A stretch of 60,919 nucleotides of DNA from a bacterium (GTDB lineage Bacteria > UBP6 > UBA1177): assembly GCA_017538365.1 (NCBI GenBank), contig JAFYIZ010000012.1, positions 1-60,919 on the forward strand. The letters are read 5' to 3'. This document shows positions 55,718-60,919 of the stretch, one piece after another. Made by a program: the position numbers and the translations under genes. The notes beneath the pieces are model-generated. The model did no database searches, was not told the origin of the DNA, and saw only the letters and a program-made list of their open reading frames with translations. Position 1 is the stretch's first letter. Every line of letters starts with the position of its first letter.

Positions 55718-57616
55718 ATGATAAGTAAAATGCAAAAACTTCTGCTGGTCGGACCGCAGAAAAAGAAAGACGGAATCATTGAAAAGCTGCAGAATGCGGG
55801 TGTCGTCGAAGTTATGCCCTACAAAGGCAAAGAGTTTGCGACAGACGGGCGTTTTGTCACCACCGCGAAGGCAGACGCTGCCCTTTCCGCGCTGAAACTT
55901 GCCGACAAATACAACGCTGCGGCTGCGAACACAAGTCACAAAACAAATCAGGTGAACCTCTCTGCGGCAGAGGCTGCTGACAAAATCATCGAACTCGACG
56001 CAACCCTCAAAAAAATCAGGGACGAGCTTGCGCTTCTGGGTAGCAAAATGAAAACAGTCGAGACTTTGGGTGATTTTTCGCTTGCCGACATCCGCTCGAT
56101 CGAAGAGAAAGGAAAAATCAAAATACAGATTTGGGAAACCACGAAAAAAGCTGCTGACGAGATAGATTTCAGCGGCGTTCTCGCAGTTTTCAAGATTTAT
56201 TCCGATTCTGCGAAAGAGATTTTCCTCACCTGCGCAAAAGAGCATGTAACTCTCAGAAAATGTTCGGAAATCGTTCTCGAAGACGACTTGGAAAGCCTCA
56301 AAAAGGCGATTTCGGGACTTACCGAAAAGAAAAACGGCACAGAATCGGCGATTTTCGACCTCGCGGCAAAAAGAAAGGAGCTTTACGACAACTATCTTAC
56401 CGAGCTTGACAAAATCAGTTTCAACCGCGCCGCAAAAGGAACTGTCAGCGAATTCGACAACAAAGTTTTCCTTCTTCAGGCATGGTGCCCGAAGTCGGAA
56501 CTTGCAAATCTGAAAAAGATCTTTGAAAACGAATGCGCGGCAATAATCGAAATCGAACCCGAGAAGGACGAAACGATCCCGACACTCATCGACTCCAAAA
56601 AAGCGGTCGACGAGATGGGACGCGACCTCGTAAATATCTACGACACGCCGGCATACACCGACTGGGATCCGAGTTCGTGGGTATTTTTCTCGTTCACCCT
56701 CTTCTTTGCGATGATCGTGGGTGACGGCGGATACGGACTCCTCCTTTTCGCGTTCATGCTCTTCCTCAAGATCAAGCTCAAAAATCCGGGCTCGGCGATG
56801 AGGCGTTTCATCAACCTTTCGCTCGTTCTCACCGGTGCGACGGCAGTTTACGGCATACTTACGGGCGCATTCTTCGGATGGTTCCCGAAATCGTTCGAAG
56901 CTCCGCTCATCACTTTCTGCAAAAACATGGATTTCATCAAAGTCGACAAGGCAAACCCCGACACGACTAAATTCATGATGCAGCTTTCGGTGCTCATCGG
57001 TATGGTCCACATCTGCCTTTCGCTGATCCTGCGCGGACTCCGTGCGGCAAAAGACGAGAAAGACTTCATCTCTCCGCTCATAAATTTATCTTGGATAGGC
57101 GGTATATGGTCGTTCTTCTTCTGGTATGCCTTCGACAAGGGCGGAAGCACGGTTTTCAACGCGGCTGATCCCGCTGCGATAAGCGCGAACGGGCTTCTGT
57201 CGCTTGAAATTTTTGCCGGAATTCTGGTCGTTCTCTATGCAATCCAGGCAAAGACCTTCAACCCGTTCAAGATGCTTTACGCCTCATTCTTCGGGCTTTA
57301 CAACGGAGTTCAGTTCTTTAGCGACATACTCAGCTACATCAGACTTTTCGCGCTCGGTCTCTCGGGTGCACTGCTCGCGCAGACATTCAACAATCTTGCC
57401 GGTCAGCTCTTCGATCTCGGTGTAGTAGGCATGATTTTCGCGCCGGTAGTCGCAATTTTCGGGCATCTGCTCAACATCGCGCTCTGCCTCATGGGCGGCG
57501 TGATCCACGGGCTCAGACTCAATTTCCTCGAATGGTACAGATGGTGTTTTGACGGCAGCGGCAGAAAGTTCGTTCCGTTCAAGAATTTAATGACAAATGC
57601 TAAAGGCAACGATTAA
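55718..57616 (+). CDS. ntpI: V/A-type ATPase subunit I (a-subunit homologue)
   Basis: A 632-residue membrane subunit with an N-terminal soluble stator part (to about residue 320) and a C-terminal half of about seven transmembrane helices. The essential Arg for ion transfer probably lies in the YIRLFALGLSGALLAQTFN helix (SDILSYIRLFALGLSG), as in the family. It forms the ion half-channels facing the K ring. It starts directly after ntpD. Confidence 0.95.
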   Translation: MISKMQKLLLVGPQKKKDGIIEKLQNAGVVEVMPYKGKEFATDGRFVTTAKADAALSALKLADKYNAAAANTSHKTNQVNLSAAEAADKIIELDATLKKIRDELALLGSKMKTVETLGDFSLADIRSIEEKGKIKIQIWETTKKAADEIDFSGVLAVFKIYSDSAKEIFLTCAKEHVTLRKCSEIVLEDDLESLKKAISGLTEKKNGTESAIFDLAAKRKELYDNYLTELDKISFNRAAKGTVSEFDNKVFLLQAWCPKSELANLKKIFENECAAIIEIEPEKDETIPTLIDSKKAVDEMGRDLVNIYDTPAYTDWDPSSWVFFSFTLFFAMIVGDGGYGLLLFAFMLFLKIKLKNPGSAMRRFINLSLVLTGATAVYGILTGAFFGWFPKSFEAPLITFCKNMDFIKVDKANPDTTKFMMQLSVLIGMVHICLSLILRGLRAAKDEKDFISPLINLSWIGGIWSFFFWYAFDKGGSTVFNAADPAAISANGLLSLEIFAGILVVLYAIQAKTFNPFKMLYASFFGLYNGVQFFSDILSYIRLFALGLSGALLAQTFNNLAGQLFDLGVVGMIFAPVVAIFGHLLNIALCLMGGVIHGLRLNFLEWYRWCFDGSGRKFVPFKNLMTNAKGND

Positions 57617-57639
57617 TAACTTTTTCAAGGGAGAAAAAA

Positions 57640-58068
57640 ATGATTTTTGAAAATTTCCAGAATTTCGGTCCGGCTCTCTGCCTCGGTCTCGCAGCGATCG
57701 GCAGCTCAATCGGCTGCGGTCTTGCTGGTATGACTTCTCACGGCGCAATGGCGAAAGTTGACGAAGGTCACGCAAAATTCGTAGCACTTTCCGCAATGCC
57801 TGCGTCTCAGTCGATCTACGGCTTCGCGCTCATGATCATCCTTCAGGGCGCACTCAAAGCTGAAAACGATTTCGCTATCTTCGGAATCGGCCTCGCTTGC
57901 GGCCTCGCATTCATGGTCAGCGCTATCTTCCAGGGCAAAGCATGCTCCAGCGCAATCCTTGCAGTTTCAAAGAAACCCTCCGTTTTCGGTATGAGTTTCG
58001 CGGCTCCCGGTATCGTTGAGTCGTTCGCGCTTTTCGCTCTCGTCGGCGGCATCATGATGGCTTCATAG
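57640..58068 (+). CDS. ntpK: V/A-type ATPase subunit K (proteolipid)
   Basis: A 142-residue proteolipid with four transmembrane helices in two hairpins. The ion-binding Glu127 is in helix 4 (PGIVESFALFALVGG), with Gln57 (PASQSIYG) in helix 2 and Gln98 (FQGKACSS) in helix 3. In Enterococcus NtpK the equivalent Gln, Gln and Glu, with a Thr, bind sodium; here the Thr position is Ser56. The set suggests possible sodium use, but proton use is not excluded. The ATG follows GGGAGA. A strong terminator follows, and a decayed copy of this gene lies at 58833-58895. Confidence 0.97.
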   Translation: MIFENFQNFGPALCLGLAAIGSSIGCGLAGMTSHGAMAKVDEGHAKFVALSAMPASQSIYGFALMIILQGALKAENDFAIFGIGLACGLAFMVSAIFQGKACSSAILAVSKKPSVFGMSFAAPGIVESFALFALVGGIMMAS

Positions 58069-58096
58069 CCTAAGCAACGGATTCACTTTTTAAATG

Positions 58097-58122
58097 GGGG
58101 GCCTTCGGGCCCTCTTTTTTTT
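58097..58122 (+). terminator. intrinsic terminator of the V-type ATPase operon
   Basis: The stem GGGCC / GGCCC closes a TTCG tetraloop (58099-58112), preceded by more G and followed by eight T. It is the clearest intrinsic terminator in the window, 28 bases after the ntpK stop. Confidence 0.92.
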
Positions 58123-58164
58123 GCCTGTTTTCTCTAATAAATTTCGTAACAACTTCAATTGACA

Positions 58165-58206
58165 GCTGGATTTTTTCAAAAAATCAAATATAATACTGCA
58201 GTTTTT
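58165..58206 (+). promoter_or_regulatory. promoter/operator of the VapBC-like pair, shared with the region at 59915
   Basis: GCTGGATTTTTTCAAAAAA is followed by TATAAT (58189-58194) and ACTGCAGTTTTT. The block matches 59915-59956 in 37 of 42 bases. It includes a perfect 17-base palindrome, GATTTTTTCAAAAAATC (58169-58185), just upstream of the -10 box, a place where an antitoxin could bind and autoregulate. A TTGACA at 58159-58164 is 24 bases from the -10 box, too far for a normal -35. Confidence 0.6.
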
Positions 58207-58221
58207 GCATGGAGGTGCGAA

Positions 58222-58440
58222 ATGCTGTCAGTAAAAGGATATTTTGACGGACAAAATTATGTAACGGAAGGAAATGTTGCCGTAAAAACAAATCAGCGGG
58301 TCATAATAACTTTTCTCGATGAATTCGTTTATCCGCAGCGAGATCTGAAAAAATTCATCGGAAAAATAAGTGAATCAGACTCTGATTTAATAGAAAAGGC
58401 TGTTTCTGACGGCAGAAAGGTGGATGCCGATGAATGGTAA
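58222..58440 (+). CDS. VapB-like antitoxin
   Basis: A 72-residue protein directly upstream of a PIN-domain toxin gene, overlapping it by 11 bases. The N-terminal half (LSVKGYFDGQNYVTEGNVAV) is beta-rich and the C-terminal half (DLIEKAVSDGRKVDADEW) is helical and would bind the toxin. ATG 58222 follows GGAGGTG; the frame is open from 58159. No known VapB family is certain from the sequence, and the call rests mainly on position and size. Confidence 0.72.
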   Translation: MLSVKGYFDGQNYVTEGNVAVKTNQRVIITFLDEFVYPQRDLKKFIGKISESDSDLIEKAVSDGRKVDADEW

Positions 58441-58813
58441 ACTCATTGATACGAATGTAATCATCCGCTACATAAAAAATGAAAGTTCTCTGGACGATAT
58501 TTTTGAAAATGAAAATCTCTATTTTTCTTCTGTGACTCTCGGCGAATTGCTTTTTGGAGCGGAATGTTCCGTTAGGAAAGCCGAAAATGCGAAAGTATAT
58601 TCTGATTTCTGCAAAGAATTGGAAGAAATAATTCCTGATTCAGCTGTCGCACCATATTATGCACAGATAAAAGCACAGTTGAAACAAGACGGGCATCCGA
58701 TCCCTGAAAATGATATATGGATTGCCGCTTGCGCTATGGCGTACGACTTGACGCTAGTAACGGCAGACAATCACTTTTCTTTCATCAAAGGTATTTCTCT
58801 CGAAACCCGATAG
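58430..58813 (+). CDS. PIN-domain toxin (VapC-like ribonuclease)
   Basis: A 127-residue PIN-domain protein with the four acidic positions Asp7 (LIDTNVI), Glu39 (GELLFG), Asp95 (ENDIWIAA) and Asp113 (TADNHF). These are intact, so a magnesium-dependent RNase should be active. VapC toxins cut RNA, often initiator tRNA, unless bound by antitoxin. The ATG at 58430 has AGGTGG at a normal distance, better than the ATG at 58424. It forms a toxin-antitoxin pair with the gene at 58222. Confidence 0.85.
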   Translation: MNGKLIDTNVIIRYIKNESSLDDIFENENLYFSSVTLGELLFGAECSVRKAENAKVYSDFCKELEEIIPDSAVAPYYAQIKAQLKQDGHPIPENDIWIAACAMAYDLTLVTADNHFSFIKGISLETR

Positions 58814-58832
58814 CAGATTCTACTAAAAAAGA

Positions 58833-58895
58833 ATGTTCGTATCTCAGTCAATTTACGATTTCGCTCTCGTCGGCGGAATCATGATGGCTTCTTAG
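58833..58895 (+). pseudogene. remnant of a second V-type ATPase subunit K gene
   Basis: A short frame from ATG 58833 to TAG 58895 matches two separated parts of ntpK joined together. It reads S-Q-S-I-Y from helix 2, then F-A-L-V-G-G-I-M-M-A-S from the C-terminus. The 39-base 3' part (58859-58897) matches ntpK 58032-58070 with two mismatches, both synonymous. The middle of the gene is missing, as if recombination at a repeated FAL segment deleted it. It cannot make a working subunit. Confidence 0.8.
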
Positions 58896-58956
58896 CCGGG
58901 AACCTCACCCTAAATCCCTCTCCAGAGTGGCGAGGGACTTGGGAATCTTTTTCTAG

Positions 58957-58985
58957 AAGGGGGCCTGTGGGTCCTCTTTTTTTTT
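58957..58985 (+). terminator. intrinsic terminator (diverged copy of the ATPase operon terminator)
   Basis: GGGCC / GGTCC around a short loop is followed by CTC and nine T. The order GGGGGCC...CCTCTTTT matches the terminator after the intact ntpK (58097-58122). With the ntpK remnant upstream, it suggests that the two were duplicated as one unit. It may now end VapBC transcription. Confidence 0.75.
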
Positions 58986-59010
58986 GTCGGAGCGCGGGCG
59001 GCTCGCCCGC
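58986..59010 (+). repeat. GC-rich hairpin repeat
   Basis: GTCGGAGCGCGGGCGGCTCG then CCCGC. Its reverse complement occurs at 7481-7505 with one mismatch. It can form GCGGGCG / CGCCCGC. A shorter copy is at 26599-26615. Confidence 0.6.
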
Positions 59011-59246
59011 AATCTACTAAAACCTCATCCCAACCTTCTCCATTGTGGCGAAGGACATCTTAAATTCTCCCTCTAATTTTAGAGGGAGTGGCGCGAAGCG
59101 ACGAGGGCGTGTGTCATCGGTTGGTAAAAACTTGCCTTTGACACCACTTCATCTAAAATTCGTGCGTTTTTTATTGGTTTTGTTTTGAAAACACAGTGAT
59201 GACAACACAACACTTTTTTTAAAATTAAGAGTTTTAGGAGATCAAA

Positions 59247-59840
59247 ATGGAAAAAGAAAAAGAAGACAAAGTGACAAGCTCAATCAAAACAGGGGATATC
59301 GGTTATCTGATCACATTTCTTATGTTCGGTTTCGTTTTTACTTTTTCAGTAGCAATCACAATATGCGATATAATGGAAATTTCAATTTATCCAACAATTG
59401 CAATAGGTTTAGTTGCAAGCATATTCGGAATTTCATTATTTTTATTTCTTGCATTGCCTTTTGTCTCTACTCCAGAACATCGTGAGTTTGAACAGAATTT
59501 TAAAACAATGTATTTTAAGCTGTTATTTGCCTTTTTGGGTCTATTTATAGGTTCAGCCATTAGTTATCCGCTTCTAAAAAATTCTTTTGAAACTCCATCA
59601 ATCACATTGCTTTGTACAATTTTCTGTGGCTGCTTATCCGCTTTTATATTACCTGCTTTCAACATGCTTTTAAGTAAAGGATTTAACAAAGCATTTTCAG
59701 AAAAAAACAATAATGGAGAGGATATCATCATTCGCCTTCCAATACAATTGACTTATGATGTCGCTCTCCTTCCGTTTATTATAGTAATAGGCATACCCAT
59801 TCTTTTAATTGGCGGCATAATACTTTTAGCGATTTTTTAA
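59247..59840 (+). CDS. multi-pass membrane protein, function unknown
   Basis: A 197-residue protein with about five transmembrane helices (for example GYLITFLMFGFVFTFSVAI and FIIVIGIPILLIGGIILLAI). The N-terminus is charged and cytosolic. A loop between helices is Asn/Glu-rich. No family is recognised. The ATG follows TAGGAGA. It sits between two toxin-antitoxin-like modules in an accessory region with lower GC than the core genes, so it may be acquired. Confidence 0.62.
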   Translation: MEKEKEDKVTSSIKTGDIGYLITFLMFGFVFTFSVAITICDIMEISIYPTIAIGLVASIFGISLFLFLALPFVSTPEHREFEQNFKTMYFKLLFAFLGLFIGSAISYPLLKNSFETPSITLLCTIFCGCLSAFILPAFNMLLSKGFNKAFSEKNNNGEDIIIRLPIQLTYDVALLPFIIVIGIPILLIGGIILLAIF

Positions 59841-59914
59841 AGTAATTTTCGTTCCTTGTTCCCGACACCGAAGTTTACTCCAACACAGGCGGCTAAATTT
59901 ATGCAATAATAACC

Positions 59915-59956
59915 GCTGGATTTTTTCAAAAAAATGAGTATAATACGGCAGTTTTT
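59915..59956 (+). promoter_or_regulatory. promoter of the DUF3791/DUF3990 module, matching the VapBC promoter
   Basis: GCTGGATTTTTTCAAAAAA, then TATAAT (59939-59944), then ACGGCAGTTTTT. It is 37 of 42 identical to 58165-58206. The palindrome of the other copy is damaged here. The ATG is 25 bases downstream of the -10 box. Confidence 0.6.
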
Positions 59957-59969
59957 TGGAGGAAAGTTC

Positions 59970-60188
59970 ATGGACAAAAAAACTCTTGAATTTGTCACTT
60001 ACTGCATTGCAAAACTTGCCTTGTTACTGAAACTGCCGCAGCATGAAGTCTATATTAGGCTGAAAAATTCAGGAATATTATATGATTACATCGTTCCGTC
60101 TTATGATGTGCTACATACATTCAGTTCGCGCTATCTGATGGAAGATCTGACTGAATACATGAAAGAAAAAGGAGTGCTTAAGTCTTGA
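59970..60188 (+). CDS. DUF3791 protein, probable antitoxin
   Basis: A 72-residue protein of the DUF3791 family, with the typical KTLEFVTYCIAKLALLLKLP start, the YIRLKNSGILYDYI middle and SYDVLHTFSSRYLMEDLTEY later. The family is usually encoded next to DUF3990, as here, and the pair behaves like a toxin-antitoxin module by gene order. ATG 59970 follows GGAGGAAAG; the frame is open from 59934. Its stop overlaps the next gene's TTG start. Confidence 0.88.
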   Translation: MDKKTLEFVTYCIAKLALLLKLPQHEVYIRLKNSGILYDYIVPSYDVLHTFSSRYLMEDLTEYMKEKGVLKS

Positions 60189-60655
60189 GGCTCTATCATT
60201 CATCCAACATGGTTGTCGAACATCCTGACACGCAGCACTCACGCAAATATCTCGATTTCGGACGAGGCTTTTATCTGACAACGATACATGAACAGGCTGT
60301 CAGATATGCTCAGCGTTTCAAACGAAGAGGACAATCCGCCTGGCTTAATATTTATGAATTATCAGACAATCTTGAGCCGTGGAATATCAAAAAGTTTGAA
60401 TCTTATGATAAGGAATGGCTTGATTTCGTTTCCAAATGCCGCAATGGCGATAATGTCGGAAACTATGACATGATTATAGGCGGAATTGCAAACGACAGAG
60501 TCATACTTACCCTTGACAGATACTTTGCAGGTGAACTTTCCCAAGAAGAAACTCTCGGACTACTGAAATTCGAGAGACCCAACATTCAATACTGTATTCG
60601 TTCCGAAAAAATGTTGAAAGAAAGCCTTACTTACATTAAAAGCGAGCAATTATGA
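60185..60655 (+). CDS. DUF3990 protein, probable ADP-ribosyltransferase-fold toxin (TTG start)
   Basis: A 156-residue protein of the DUF3990 family: LYHSSNMVVEHPD at the start, DFGRGFYLTTIHEQAVRYAQ in the first third, and a late NDRVILTLDRYFAG segment. The H-Y...R-G-F-Y-L pattern resembles ADP-ribosyltransferase folds. A toxic activity is assumed from that fold and its DUF3791 neighbours. It begins with TTG at 60185, overlapping the preceding stop by 3 bases (TTGA), matching the family's usual N-terminus. It overlaps the next gene by 4 bases (ATGA). Confidence 0.82.
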   Translation: MRLYHSSNMVVEHPDTQHSRKYLDFGRGFYLTTIHEQAVRYAQRFKRRGQSAWLNIYELSDNLEPWNIKKFESYDKEWLDFVSKCRNGDNVGNYDMIIGGIANDRVILTLDRYFAGELSQEETLGLLKFERPNIQYCIRSEKMLKESLTYIKSEQL

Positions 60656-60919
60656 GCGAAGAAACTTTACAAATAATGAAAAGCGAAAAATGCGCCAGAA
60701 TCATAATCAATATAAGTGAAATGTTCGGCGTTTCGCTCCAAGAAGCAACAGATATCTACTACAATTCCGAAACCTCTAATTTGATTGAAGAAGGTATTGC
60801 CGACCTTCATTGCCGCAGCGATAAGTATCTTGCGGAAGAAGTTTGGAAAGAGTATCAGGAAAAAAAATCCGAAATATCTAAGGATTTTACGATTGACGAC
60901 ATTCACAAAATCCGTGAAT
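60652..60919 (+). CDS. second DUF3791-like protein, cut by the window end
   Basis: An ATG at 60652 (ATGA overlap with the DUF3990 stop) opens a frame of 89 codons with no stop before the window ends. The sequence (CARIIINISEMFGVSLQEATDIYY, then LIEEGIADLHCRSDKYLAEEV) has the helix pattern of DUF3791, though more distant than the one at 59970. The gene order DUF3791, DUF3990, DUF3791-like would make a three-gene toxin-antitoxin-like unit. The C-terminus is unknown. Confidence 0.7.
   Translation, partial: MSEETLQIMKSEKCARIIINISEMFGVSLQEATDIYYNSETSNLIEEGIADLHCRSDKYLAEEVWKEYQEKKSEISKDFTIDDIHKIRE

Larger units (their letters stand above)
58901..59055. repeat. two copies of an imperfect intergenic repeat
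   Basis: Copy one (58901-58942) has CCTCACCCTAAATCCCTCTC then CAGAGTGGCGAGGGAC. Copy two (59021-59055) has CCTCATCCCAACCTTCTCCA then TTGTGGCGAAGGAC. Each can fold on itself. They flank the terminator and the GC-rich repeat. Confidence 0.55.
58814..59246. other. repeat-rich region without intact genes
   Basis: This 433-bp gap holds an ntpK remnant (58833-58895), a terminator (58957-58985), a GC-rich hairpin repeat (58986-59010) and two copies of an imperfect repeat (58901-58942 and 59021-59055). It also has a perfect 8-bp hairpin CTCCCTCT / AGAGGGAG (59067-59088). No other gene is seen. It is the densest patch of repeats in the window. Confidence 0.6.

Noticed and set aside
55307-57010. Open frame of 567 codons on the - strand
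   Set aside because: Antisense to ntpD/ntpI. The composition (many Phe, Arg, Cys) is typical of a mirror frame and there is no ribosome-binding site.
58159-58164. TTGACA as -35 box of the VapBC promoter
   Set aside because: The distance to TATAAT is 24 bases, too long for sigma-70, and the box is absent from the matching promoter at 59915.

Overview
The window looks like about 61 kb of chromosome from an uncultured, Gram-negative, moderately AT-rich bacterium. It carries many lipoprotein signal peptides, outer-membrane-type proteins with an OmpA C-terminal domain, a PilT motor, a MotA/TolQ/ExbB channel and the IspG step of the MEP isoprenoid pathway. Instead of F-type genes it has a bacterial V/A-type ATPase operon of the reduced kind known from spirochaetes, Bacteroidetes and chlamydiae. 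Surface lipoproteins with MopE-like Cys/Asp motifs, a choice-of-anchor-L-like region, FG-GAP/ASPIC-UnbV, EGF and DUF1566 domains recall Myxococcota and other lineages formerly called deltaproteobacteria. That placement is a guess from domain content; no rRNA gene is present to settle it.

Layout. 47-5604: four co-directed genes for exported proteins, two of them rich in Cys repeats. 5719-9288: an accessory block (PD-(D/E)XK-like nuclease, KilA-N protein, truncated phospholipase-D-like remnant, DUF4143 ATPase) in which three copies of a short dispersed repeat separate the genes. 9647-16307: radA, a U32 peptidase-family gene with a small DUF4911-like partner, an exported barrel-like protein, an ECF sigma/anti-sigma pair, an O-methyltransferase, and ispG on the other strand with an amidohydrolase. 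17540-22270: a MopE-type lipoprotein divergent from a CRTAC1-type lipoprotein plus rhomboid protease. 22290-25353: ftsH-slt-pgsA. 25894-28648: NYN-domain protein, DUF805 protein and a UshA-like protein whose metal site looks destroyed.

28795-37434: a long + strand run of tightly spaced genes: UbiA-family prenyltransferase, unknown protein, transglutaminase-like protein, sensorless histidine kinase, outer-membrane protein, trpS, OmpA-family protein, NfnA-like flavoprotein, TolQ/ExbB. 37511-41795: recA, pilT, nitrilase-family gene and cca. Then glnA (-), a Ycf46-like AAA ATPase, tRNA-Phe(GAA), cvpA-xseA, nrnA (-) and uvrA. 50548-58068: the V-type ATPase operon E-DUF2764-A-B-D-I-K. 58222-60919: an accessory tail with a VapBC-like pair, a pseudogene remnant of the ATPase K subunit with its own terminator, dispersed repeats, a membrane protein and a DUF3791-DUF3990-DUF3791-like module cut by the window end.

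Most interesting points: (i) a decayed second ntpK plus terminator lies downstream of the VapBC pair; (ii) the VapBC and DUF3791/DUF3990 modules share a nearly identical promoter region although their proteins are unrelated; (iii) the UshA-like protein has lost its metal-ligand residues but kept the substrate-domain motifs; (iv) the overlapping unknown/transglutaminase/kinase/outer-membrane genes at 28795-33607 are a candidate undescribed envelope system; (v) three perfect palindromes lie side by side at 15184-15230. No CRISPR array, transposase or rRNA gene was found.
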